From Methyloglobulus sp. (GTDB lineage Bacteria > Pseudomonadota > Gammaproteobacteria > Methylococcales > Methylomonadaceae), in contig JABFQX010000006.1 of the NCBI GenBank assembly GCA_013141505.1, positions 124,001-188,000 on the forward strand: a stretch of 64,000 bases of DNA, read 5' to 3'. Below are positions 1 through 9,700 of this stretch, piece after piece; position 1 is the first letter of the stretch, and every line of letters begins with the position of its first letter. Made by a program: the position numbers and the translations under genes. The notes beneath the pieces are model-generated. The model was not told the origin of the DNA and did not search any database. It saw nothing but the letters and a program-made list of their open reading frames with translations.

Positions 1-533
1 ATAACAGAACTGTGATTCATCTTATCGCCCCGAAAAGCATTGAATGCTTTTTGGATAGCAAGACTCGCTTCGGTTGTGCCTGTGTAAAAATCCCAGTCAG
101 AACCCGCGCCAAACTTCTTGGCATATTCGCTGAGTATCGTTGGCGTATCACTTTCAGGGTCGATGGAAATCGACATCAGATGAACCTTTTGGCTGTCCTT
201 AGCCAATTTAGTCTGTACTTGCGAAAAAACATGGCTCAACATCGGGCAAATAGCAGAACAGGAAGCGAAAATAAAATTCATGATAACCGGGCGACCATCA
301 TCCAGTTCTTTGATAAATTTAAGCTTTTTATCATCCTTACGGGTGACTTCTACATCAGGTAATTTGTAATCAGCGATTGTACGAATAAAATCAGGGGCAG
401 GACTGCCCTCCTCTACTTCGGCAGATTCCGCCGCCAGCAATGGCGTGGCGAAAAAAAAGGTGCTAACAGAAATAAGGGCGGCTATCACCACCTTCTGAGT
501 TGTTGATTTCAAATATTGCTGTAAAGAATACAT
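1..533 (-). CDS. SCO1/SenC family copper chaperone, C-terminus cut by window edge
   Basis: A reading frame from ATG at 533 runs off the left edge after about 177 codons. It starts with a signal peptide or anchor (residues 1-35, ending near LLAA). A thioredoxin-like SCO fold follows, with C92-SAI-C96-P and a conserved His at 174 in KMNHS, the Cys/Cys/His copper site of SCO1/SenC proteins. Family members bring copper to cytochrome oxidase or act as periplasmic thiol-copper proteins. It is the last visible gene of the MCO operon, 34 nt after the cytochrome/binding-protein fusion. It is a paralogue of the SCO gene at 11038-11640, which sits in the same place relative to a second fusion gene. Its client (a terminal oxidase or the giant MCO) cannot be read from sequence. 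Confidence 0.9.
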   Translation of the reverse strand, partial: MYSLQQYLKSTTQKVVIAALISVSTFFFATPLLAAESAEVEEGSPAPDFIRTIADYKLPDVEVTRKDDKKLKFIKELDDGRPVIMNFIFASCSAICPMLSHVFSQVQTKLAKDSQKVHLMSISIDPESDTPTILSEYAKKFGAGSDWDFYTGTTEASLAIQKAFNAFRGDKMNHSSV

Positions 534-567
534 AACGACCCAGTAAGTTTGGTTATTTTCAAAATGA

Positions 568-2262
568 TTATGGCACTATCCAATTAGTTTCAGCGACTAA
601 CTTGCCGTTCTCCGCAAACCGGGCAATGTAAGCACCTTTGGATGCAAATCGTTGTCCGCGTGCCGAACTTAAGTGCGGATAGGCAGAGACATTGGAACCT
701 AAACTCAACATATCTTCTGCACGTTCAACCATATAATCGCGGTATAAATTATCCAACATTTGCGAACTGAGATCTGTCAAGAACAGCAAGTTAAAGAAGA
801 CCTCGGATTGAAAGGTTTCATCAACCAGCGGCAAATTCCAGGATTGCAGCCATTTTTTCAATGCCACTATGTTTTTCTGGCGCTTTTCGCCCAGTTCATA
901 AGGATAAACTATCCGAATTTGCGGCTGCCATGCTTTTGGCATAGACGCATAATTTTCTTCTTCCAGAAAGCCGGACGCAAAAGTGCGAGTAGCCGGGAGT
1001 GTCGGCATAATTTTGCTGACGGCAGACAAATCCGCCGGACGCAACCACAACATAAGACCATCTTCATTGGCAATATCTTTCATCGCGACGTTCAGATCGG
1101 GCTCATCCTGCCCAGAAAGTACGCGACTTTCCACCTGAATACCGGAATCACGCAAAGCCTCGGTTAACGCTTTTGCCGCAGTGCGTCCTACCTCGTCATC
1201 ACGATAGACTTGAACGATACGATGCGGCGCATTTTTTCCCTGATCACGTAGATATTTAGCCAAAACATCTGCTTCTAATGCCACGCCACGTGAGTAGTAC
1301 AGCGAATAAAAAGCCGTCTCCGTAGCTGGCAGGGTGGTACTAGGCAGCATACAGGGGATTTTTTCCTGCTGACAAAAAGCATGCACGGGTTGCCAGGTTG
1401 TATTTGAAAGCCCTGAAATCACCGCAAAAACCGGTTCTTTCCGGTATTTTTCTGCTAATTGTCCAGCCCATGTATCAGGCGCACCTTTTAATTCCCAAAC
1501 CGTCAATTGCCAATTCCGTAACGTACGCGGGAGAAGGTCAATAGGCATCCGCATACGGCCAGAATAGTCTTCCTGGCTGGCATTACGTTGGGTAAAGGCT
1601 TTTTGCATCATGCCCAGCATGGCTTCCTGCTTTTTTGGATCGACACCTGGCGTAACGACAGTGGCGAAATGCAGCGTATCTTCGCCGACACCCGGTGATA
1701 AATCTGCAGACAACTGCCGCAAATAAGCCATTACCGCTTTAACTTCGGCATTGCTCAAATCGTAATGTGGCATCAAAGGACTCAATAGCCGATTACCAAC
1801 ATTGATACCTTTGCGGATAGCTTTGGCTAAAGACGCTTGCGTATAAGGGCTATGTGCCCTGCTGACATTTTTGGGAGCACGCGGATCGACCAATGCGATT
1901 GGGCGGTTGTTCTCATTTGCGAACAAAAACCGGCCAGTAATTGGTGTCACCACAATATTGCCTTCCAAGCTGCCCATACCACTGCGTCGATGACAGGTTT
2001 CACAAGCTGCCGCTGCGCCTTCGACCTCGACAGAATTGGCACGTTTACCTTTTAAAGGTTTTCCAGAAGGCAAAATGCCTTCCATATAAATACGTCTCCC
2101 AGCCTCAAATTGTTGATTATTTGCTGATTGATTATTTATTGGCGGCTTGGAAAAGGCGGCGAATGCCAAGCTAGTAAACCCCAAAAGTAATAGCCAACGG
2201 ATTGATTTAAGTGTTGAAAATTTCCGCGAACCTTTCGGGTAAGAAGTAATTTGTTGATTCAT
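568..2262 (-). CDS. Cytochrome c fused to a periplasmic-binding-protein-like domain (copy 1)
   Basis: This is a 564-residue exported protein. A hydrophobic segment at about 22-38 is the signal or anchor. A single-heme cytochrome c domain (about 50-185) has C87-ET-C90-H91 and a likely axial Met at 163 in LLSPLMPHY. Residues about 195-560 resemble a type I periplasmic binding fold (ABC substrate-binding or receptor-ligand type), including the stretches HFATVVTPGVDP and IVQVYRDDEVGRTAAKAL. This suggests a ligand-sensing or scaffolding electron carrier rather than a transport component, because no ABC permease lies nearby. Its position after a giant MCO gene and an FKBP gene recalls mofC of Leptothrix, which encodes a c-type heme protein. 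A homologous gene of equal length lies at 11842-13536. The heme site is clear; the role of the second domain is unknown. Confidence 0.82.
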   Translation of the reverse strand: MNQQITSYPKGSRKFSTLKSIRWLLLLGFTSLAFAAFSKPPINNQSANNQQFEAGRRIYMEGILPSGKPLKGKRANSVEVEGAAAACETCHRRSGMGSLEGNIVVTPITGRFLFANENNRPIALVDPRAPKNVSRAHSPYTQASLAKAIRKGINVGNRLLSPLMPHYDLSNAEVKAVMAYLRQLSADLSPGVGEDTLHFATVVTPGVDPKKQEAMLGMMQKAFTQRNASQEDYSGRMRMPIDLLPRTLRNWQLTVWELKGAPDTWAGQLAEKYRKEPVFAVISGLSNTTWQPVHAFCQQEKIPCMLPSTTLPATETAFYSLYYSRGVALEADVLAKYLRDQGKNAPHRIVQVYRDDEVGRTAAKALTEALRDSGIQVESRVLSGQDEPDLNVAMKDIANEDGLMLWLRPADLSAVSKIMPTLPATRTFASGFLEEENYASMPKAWQPQIRIVYPYELGEKRQKNIVALKKWLQSWNLPLVDETFQSEVFFNLLFLTDLSSQMLDNLYRDYMVERAEDMLSLGSNVSAYPHLSSARGQRFASKGAYIARFAENGKLVAETNWIVP

Positions 2263-2290
2263 GCTGATATTGTTATGTAGTGAGTCAAGT

Positions 2291-2457
2291 TATTGATCCG
2301 GCATTATCAAGTTTTAACGTCCCTTCGGTTACTTCGACTGCGCTCAGCATTTATGCCCATTGGGTACAAGCTCGCCCAGGGAACACATAGGTAACGTACC
2401 CTGAGCGTAGTCGAAGGGTATTGCAACTACTTCAAACATTAAAAGGCCGGATCTATA
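2291..2457. repeat. Family 2 MITE-like repeat, copy 1
   Basis: This non-coding 167-bp element has one end TATTGATCCGGC and the other, read inversely, TATAGATCCGGCCTTTTAAT. Inside are inverted arms CCTTCGG..CTTCGACTGCGCTCAG and CTGAGCGTAGTCGAAGGG. Nearly the same sequence, including CATTTATGCCCATTGGGTAC in the middle, is at 10563-10730; shorter relatives are at 11661-11770 and 61189-61216. It fills the gap between the FKBP and cytochrome genes and ends 2 nt from the FKBP stop codon. No clear target duplication was found. Confidence 0.75.
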
Positions 2458-2459
2458 AG

Positions 2460-3380
2460 TTAAGGATTTACTGATTTTATTTCAGTCGGTTTTGTTTCGG
2501 TCGCTTTTATGTCAATAAGCTCTACGTCAAACACCAACGTGGCATTCGGGCCTATGTCGCGACCTGCACCTTGCGCCCCGTACGCCAGTTGCGGTGGAAT
2601 AAAAAGCTGCCATTTTGAACCCACCGGCATCAATTTCAACGCTTCCTGCCAACCTGGGATAATTGCCCCAACTTTAAACACGGCGGGTTTGCCAATGCGC
2701 TCGGAACTGTCGAATTCAGTGCCGTCAATCAATGTACCCCGGTATTTACATTCCACCGTGTCATCGTCGCCAGGCACTTTACCGTCAACTTTCTTGATGA
2801 TTTTGTACTGCAAACCGCTCGGTAAGCTGACCACGCCGTCTTTTTTTGCATTTTCTGCTAAAAAAGCAGCACCGGCTTTTTGGTTTACTTCGCCGACATT
2901 TTTTATCGCAGCCAGCTGTTTCGCTTTCAGCTCATTTTGATAAGCGCTCATGATATTACGCAATTCATTATCGGGTATGCTCAGTTTTTTACCCATATAT
3001 GCATCATTAATACCTTTAGCAACAACATCCAAATCCAGATCGAGCGCCAAGCGTTTGAAGTTGCGCCCCATATCAACACCGATACCGTAACTGACGCTAT
3101 TTTTGCTGGTATTGGCTCCAGAGGCTTGTTCTTTGCTAGTTGAATTATTGGCTTGATGGGCAGTGCTTTTGGCATAGGCCGCTGACACCATCAGCGACCC
3201 CAGTAAAAGAGCAACAAGCGGGAGTAGGTTAAACCTGTGATTTGATATAGGGCGGAGCGACAAACCTAGGTTTGTCACTCCAAAATACACGCGACCCACA
3301 GGTATTAAGCCGACAAGTTCATCAAAAAACACAGGTTTAACCCACCACCCAACAAACCTATCCCATTTATTAATATGCAT
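2460..3380 (-). CDS. FKBP-type peptidyl-prolyl isomerase, exported, with a repeat inserted in its signal peptide
   Basis: This 306-residue protein has a C-terminal FKBP domain (about 190-296: YKIIKKVDG, DGTEFDSS, VIPGWQEAL-like IIPGWQEALKLM, LAYG, LVFDVELI) and an N-terminal FkpA/Mip-type helical region (about 95-185). It should catalyse proline isomerisation during periplasmic folding. The N-terminus is odd: residues 11-56 of the frame come from a 130-bp repeat element (3220-3349) plus its 8-bp target duplication. Removing the element and one duplication joins MHINKWDRFV directly to ALLLGSLMVSAAYA, an ordinary 24-residue signal peptide. As it stands, the hydrophobic stretch lies about 50 residues from the ATG. 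Export may use an internal start or be impaired. An FKBP gene next to a giant MCO gene matches mofB in Leptothrix, so the MCO is a plausible client. Confidence 0.88.
   Translation of the reverse strand: MHINKWDRFVGWWVKPVFFDELVGLIPVGRVYFGVTNLGLSLRPISNHRFNLLPLVALLLGSLMVSAAYAKSTAHQANNSTSKEQASGANTSKNSVSYGIGVDMGRNFKRLALDLDLDVVAKGINDAYMGKKLSIPDNELRNIMSAYQNELKAKQLAAIKNVGEVNQKAGAAFLAENAKKDGVVSLPSGLQYKIIKKVDGKVPGDDDTVECKYRGTLIDGTEFDSSERIGKPAVFKVGAIIPGWQEALKLMPVGSKWQLFIPPQLAYGAQGAGRDIGPNATLVFDVELIDIKATETKPTEIKSVNP
3220..3349. repeat. Family 1 MITE, copy 1, inserted in frame in the FKBP gene
   Basis: This 130-bp element has inverted ends (GGNAGTRGGTTAAACCTGTG type) and a central perfect palindrome GACAAACCTAGGTTTGTC. 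It is flanked by an 8-bp direct repeat with one mismatch: CAACAAGC at 3212-3219 and CAACAAAC at 3350-3357. Element plus one duplication is 138 bp, or 46 codons, so the host frame stays open. Copies at 29453-29580 and 43052-43187 also have 8-bp duplications. Confidence 0.85.
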
Positions 3381-3520
3381 CTTGATTCAAGCCTTTATGA
3401 TTGAAAAATTATAGTTGAGTCTAGTCCAGATTATTACAAAGGTGAAATAAGCCTAGTCAAAGATTGTCTTGCTGAAACCAGTGGTCTTGCTTACTATTGA
3501 AGTTTAAAGCGCAGTGTTGA

Positions 3521-3557
3521 TTTTTTGGCTAGGCCGCCGAGACGGCCTAGCCAAAAA
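3521..3557. terminator. Strong bidirectional hairpin after the giant MCO gene
   Basis: TTTTTTGGCTAGGCCG pairs with CGGCCTAGCCAAAAAA, a near-perfect GC-rich stem with a very short loop and T-runs on either strand. It lies 180 nt after the MCO stop codon and before the FKBP start. It would act as a rho-independent terminator or attenuator between the MCO gene and the downstream FKBP-cytochrome-SCO genes. Confidence 0.8.
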
Positions 3558-3593
3558 ATGATCGCCATCCTTGGCAACCCGTTTCCATTTTGC

Positions 3594-3728
3594 CCTAGCC
3601 AACGGAGCTACCATTGGCTAGGTTTTCATCCTTAAAATTTACAGCTTCCGTTTGGTTGTGGTTGACGATGACTTGTCAACCACATGTTTTCAAAAAAGAT
3701 ATTGGGTTGCGATGTTGCCACAACCCAA
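3594..3728. other. Three consecutive hairpins in the MCO 3' intergenic region
   Basis: Three further inverted repeats lie between the terminator-like hairpin and the MCO stop codon. They are CCTAGCCAA/TTGGCTAGG at 3594-3622, TGTGGTTGAC/GTCAACCACA at 3657-3684, and TTGGGTTG/CAACCCAA at 3702-3728. The first shares its GGCTAGG arm with the terminator stem, so the two could pair alternatively. The rest of the 3381-3738 gap holds no gene. Confidence 0.6.
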
Positions 3729-3738
3729 CCTTACACCC

Positions 3739-6700
3739 TTAGTTAGTCCAGAGTATTCTTGCTGTTGAATTGGCAGTCGTCACTCCCGTCAAGGTATTTA
3801 TCGCTGCAATGCGATACCCGTAGAGGGTTTTTCCTGCCAAACCGGTGTTGTTGAAGCTCACTCCGGCACTACCTGTTGTGGTCGTATTGATCGTCGTCCA
3901 CGTACCTGCAGCACAAGCTAATCCCGCAGCACCTTGTGCTATCGCATTCGGAGATGTGGTTCCGGTCAGGATATTGCCATAAGTAACACCACTATTACAA
4001 CGCTGTACCACATATCCGGTAATGGCGTTGGTAGCAGGTGTGCTTACTGTCCAGACGACATTAATAGAATTGGTAGTCCGGTTGCCTGCTGCACTAGCAG
4101 CGGGTTGAGCCGGAGTAGCCATAGCTGTGCCTGTGTAAGCATACACCGTAGCAAACGCCCCATTAGTAGCACCGTTAACAGCATAGACATGGTAGGTATA
4201 TAAACCTGCTGTTACGCCAGTATTGGTCACGCTAACAGCATTCGCCGCCAAGTTACCGCTCGGTGTGGTGATAGTAGCGAAAGCTCCTGTTGTTTGTACA
4301 CCCGCAGCGCTGATCGTTACCGGTGCGCGTTGAACCACATAACCTGTCTCGCCAGTCGAAGCATCGCCCCAAGTAAGTGCCACATTGGTTCCTGTTACAG
4401 TAGCCTTCAAGTTGGTTGGTGTATTCAACACCACTGGCGATACGCCAGTACCAGAAAGCGCCACAGTTTGCTGCACACCACTTACACCATTGCTATTGTC
4501 GGTGATAACCAAGTTTCCGTTCGCAGCACCTGCTGCTGCTGGCGTAAAGGTTACGTTGATTGTACAGGTTGTACCAGCCGCCAAAGACAGGCCGCAGTTA
4601 TTCGTTTGAGCGAATTGTGCGGGTGCAACGATACTGGCAATAGTCAACGGTGCAGTGCCTGTATTGGACAATGTCACCGCTTGTGCCGCACTGGTTGTGC
4701 CGATGTTTTGATTACCAAACGTCAGCGCACCAGTTACCCCTGCAACAGGCGCAGTTCCGTTACCATTCAATGTAACAGTTTGGGTTGGCCCAGTGCTTGA
4801 GTTATCGGTAATGGTCAACGTATCAGCCAAAGCTCCAGTAGCAGTCGGTTTGAATGTTACATTAATGTCGCATGTTGCATTCGGTGCCAACACGGCTGGA
4901 CTAACTGGACATGTGTTACTGGTTATTGCGTAGTTAGTGCCTGTCGTCAATGCTGCACCTGAAATAGCCAAGTTTCCGGTACCAGTATTTTTTACTGTTA
5001 CAGTTTGTGCCGCACTGGTTGTGTTGAGCAACAGATCACCAAAAGCCAAAGGCCCTGCCGTTACACTCGCTGTTGGAACAGCGACCCATGAAGCAGTGCC
5101 AGACCAGACAGAATTGGCTGTCACGTTGGCATATCCAGCGAAACCAGGTGTTAACGATGATAACGCCGCCGGTAAAGTAGCACCGTAAGAGCCATCAGCA
5201 TTTCTTGGTGTATCCAGTTTGCCGTCGCCTGCACCTACAGTGTTGTTAGCCATAATACGGTAGTACACAGAGGTAGCAGCCGGTACTGTGGTATCAGTAT
5301 AGGTTCTTGCACAGCCTGCTTGATTTGCACATTCTGGCTCAACCACTTCAAATGTCGTGAGACCTGTATTGAAGCCACTGTCCAAAGACCGTTGGATAGT
5401 CACCCAGTTGGAGATAATGGAGTTATCCGTCCAATCCAGTTGAATTCCATTGGCTACTTTCGTTGCAGCACTCACAAGGGTGGATGCTTCCGGTGGTTGT
5501 GCCACAGCAATTGACCGCATCATATCGTTTTCTTCATGACCCAATATATGACAATGCCAGAGGTATTCCCAACCATAGTTGACTTCTTGGTTGGTCACAG
5601 TGGACGCATTGCCGTTAAGCGGATTGAAGTTGAAAAACTCCGAAGGCGCGCCAACTGGTTTTGCAGGATCGAGCAAACGATGGCTATTAGGTACCTTGAA
5701 TGGTAGATCTTTCATAACCATTGGACGCATCGCCACGATAACATCAGATAGCGGATGCATCAGCACAGAGTCTTTCCAACCGAGTTCATTGGCTTCTGGT
5801 GGATAAATCGCACCATCCCAACCGACACGGTTAACCAACTGCACATGGAACAAATGGAAGTGGATAGAATGCGAATCCACACCGTTATGCGTTACCTTCC
5901 ACAACTGTGTTCCATCAGGTAATGTACCCGTCACTGGAATCATATTGTCGTTAGGCGTGATTTTGACCAAATCGGTCGGTGGATCAACAAACGCTTGTGG
6001 TATAGAAGTTTGGTTAATCGCTGTAGTATGCGGCACTTCTGTACCAAGCAGGGCATTCATCCGACCCCAGTTCATCGTCCAATCTTCGATAATCGTCTTA
6101 GGCTCAAGCTCCAGATTTACTGAGCCTGGCAAAAGAGTACGGTCACCATTTAAGTCCGGCAATGACAGCGGCTTAAACTTTAGGTTGGTACTAAAAATAG
6201 ATGACAAATCAGTGCCTATAGAATCAGTCGCCGCTATATTGTAAACAGCGTTGTACGCTGACTGCGGAACGATAATCGGCTCTTGACTGGTTTTGAATGC
6301 GGTTTGTACCGCAGTGGTCAATGCAGCTAGGTTAAATCCGCTTACATCATCCACAGGATGAGTACTTGTTCCGCCATTGGTGCTGACTCTGAACTGCATC
6401 AAGGTGCGGCTGTTTGGGCCATAGCCTGGTATGACAGAAAACGCACCACCGGTATCGGTATTGTCATAGTTGCCAGTGTAATAATCCAAGCGCAAGTCCC
6501 AAGCGGGAACCGGTGCGCCTGCATCGTTATACAATATCACTGTAGAACCGGCAAATTTGCTGAAGTCTACCAAAACATCCGCACGTTCAGCGGGCCCCAA
6601 CAATAAGGCATGCTCTTTAATGTTACCGATCAGAATATTTTTCGGGTTGTACTCATAGTTAACCGGTTGGTTTTTGATCACTACCGGTGTTGACAAGAAA

Positions 6701-9700
6701 CCACCTTCAGTACCAATCTGCACCATTGCAGGGCCACGTGTGTTGGGATCGAAAACACCTGATGGACGACCGTCAAATGTCACGCCACCTTTTTGGGTGG
6801 TATACCAATGCGGTGGGAATGGCGTGTTCGCCGCTTTATTTTGAGTCGCATCGAAAGGCACCATTTTGACTTCAGTACAGTCTGCCGCAGCAGGTGATCC
6901 CGTTGAACCATTACACAATTGTGCAGGGGCTGTTGCAACCGGGCCAGAATTACCCAATGCAGTTGAATCTGCATTTTTGCTTGCCGCTACGACTAAAGAC
7001 AGGTTAAGCATACGGTCGTTGCCAACACTGAGTATACGCAGACGGTATTTTTTTGGATCCACATTGATGTATGGATAAGCAGTACCATTCACCAACGGGG
7101 TATCGTTGAACGCTTCAGGTGTGGCTGAAGGCGATTCGGTGATTGCGCCACCCCTTGTTGCATCATGGACACCACCAGCGACACCATTACTTAATACCGC
7201 TTGCAAGCTACCATTAGGTACGCCCGGAATTTCCGGCCCTTCGCAATATTCGGTTGTGGTATTGCAAGCAGGATTGAAATAAGGGTTAGCAATAGGCCCA
7301 TTTTGCAGATTTGCAAAAGGTGGCCAGAACCATGCACCGTAATCCCAACGACCGACAGCATTGGCACCACTGATGTCGCCTGGGTTTTGGTTAGGCATGA
7401 ACACATGCGGCACCCAAAGATCGCCGTTACCCATCTGTGCCGTTGCTGGCGTTCCTGTACCCCAACGCCAGGTTGGATCCTGGGAATTAAGCGCAGAACT
7501 GAACGGGCCGTAGAAGTTTAATACTGGCGCAGTATTGTCGGGCATGAAGGTCTTTTCCTGAATAATCAAAGGAATCGTGTCTTCAATAGGGGGTAACGTA
7601 CCAGCAGTGTAGCTATGAGCATTGTCATACTTAGCCAATTCCGCCGGCGTATAGCCCATAGCTTGTGCCGCATCATGTGCCGTACCGCCGCTTATCATCG
7701 CTTGTTCGGTCGGGTCTTGCAGCACATAACCACCTGCCAGACCAGAATACACGTTTAAACGGGTCGTGCCTTCGGTATGGTCGTGATAAAACATTAACCT
7801 CGCACTTTGCTCGTTGGTGTAAAAGAATGTTAACGCGCCGTCGCCGGGGTTGTTGGTTGCACCCGGAACAGTACAGGTTGTAGAACCTTGTACACAGTTT
7901 GGATCATTAATCAGGTTTCCTGACGCATCAAACCACATATCCGGCACATCCCGTGCTGACTCGCCTTTGTTGGCGCCTACTTCACCGGCAGGCTTAACCC
8001 ATTGCCGCGCCGTGCCGTCGCTGATCCACGGCGTGTTACCGCCATGTAAATGCAAGGCCGTACGGTTGTCGGTGTCGTTCGCGCCATCAGCACCCATATA
8101 GGTGGTGTCCACCGGGATAGGTAACTTACCTGCTACGCCGGTTGAAAGATGGTTAACTAGCTTAACGCGCACTGGCCGATCTTTCTGGGCGACGATAATT
8201 GGGCCTAGATACTGATTTCCCAAATGTTCTGGATGGGCATTTGTATCGACATTAAGCTGCCTATAACCACGCAAAGGGGTAGGAGGCAAGTCTGAATGCA
8301 ACTTTTGGGTATATGAGGTTTCTTCGATTTCATAATAATCAGAACCGGGGAAAGTTATTGTATCAGGAACGGCAATCGGCAATGTTTGCCCGAGTTGGTT
8401 TTTGCCAGCAGCGTAATCACTACCTGAGACATACGACGAAACGCCTGCAAAGCCCGGTAAAGCGTCAACGAACTTACGGATACCAGAACCGGCTATCGGC
8501 GTTTTGAAGCCACTGCCAAAACCTGCAAACAAAGGATCACGTATTAATTTTGTTGCGTCATTAGGGTCAGTAATATTTAACCCTTCAATGCCAACAATTG
8601 AGCCATTCTCTATCAACGGAGTAACTGTAATGGGCACCACCCCTGCACCACCAGTGATATTCACTACCGTGCCAGCATCATAGCCGCTGCCAGCATTGAG
8701 CACCTGAATGTCCATGACTTTATCGGTCATGACATCAGTGGCGTAGTCATAGGTGGTTGCAACCAGAACCGCACCTTGACCTGCCGCACCGGCATTGGCA
8801 TCAGTGATTTCTATCAGCGGATTGCGGTAACCCGTACCTGCAGCCGTCACTTTGATGGCGGTTATCACGCCAGTTGTCGCACCAACTTTTTTTGACGTTG
8901 CGCTTGCAGTGGCACCTGTGCCAGTACCAACATCTATAACATCGGCTGTCGTTGCTGCCGAATAACCAGTGCCTGGATTAGTCACGTTAATTTCGGTGAT
9001 TGCACCATTCGCATCAACAATTACGCTAGCAATTGCACCTGTACCGGGAGTTGGACTGGGATCATTGAAAACAACCTTTGCATTCGGGCTGTATTGTTGG
9101 CCGACTTGTGTAACATCAACGGTAGAAATTACACCGGAAGTGCCTGCTGTCGCGTCGAATGTTCCAGTGGCGTTTTGAGCTGTTGCTCCTGAGCAATTAA
9201 CGGTAAATGAAGCGCCACCCGTGTAACCGGCACCGCCATTATCAATATTAATTGCTGTAACAGCTCCAGTGTCAGGGTCAACACTTTGTACGGATGCAGT
9301 AGCACCTGTTCCTGCACCTGCTGTTATATCAACAGTATCCGATAGCGCACAATCTGAGCCACCATTGACAAAATTAACCACTGAAAGAACGCCACCTACT
9401 GTCGCTGTCGTCGTTACAGCTAAGCTAGCGCCGTTACCAAGACCTTGGTCGGTTATAGTTACTTTAGGGGTAACATAGCCAGAACCCCCAACAAGATTGT
9501 TAAACCCAGTAATGATGCCACCTGCTCCCAGATTTGCAGCTGCTGATGCACCTGACCCCGCAGCGACTTGAACACCCGTATTAACGGTCACTTTAGTCAA
9601 AAGTGGCTGCGGACTGGTTGCATAGTTGGGCACTACGCCGAAATAATCCGGAATCTGTCCAGGGCCTGGAGGTGGGTTTTGCTGCCCTACGGCGGCTAAA

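Noticed and set aside
12..362. Plus-strand frame of 116 codons at the left edge
   Set aside because: It is antisense to the SCO1 gene, whose minus-strand frame carries the signal peptide and CxxxC/His copper site.
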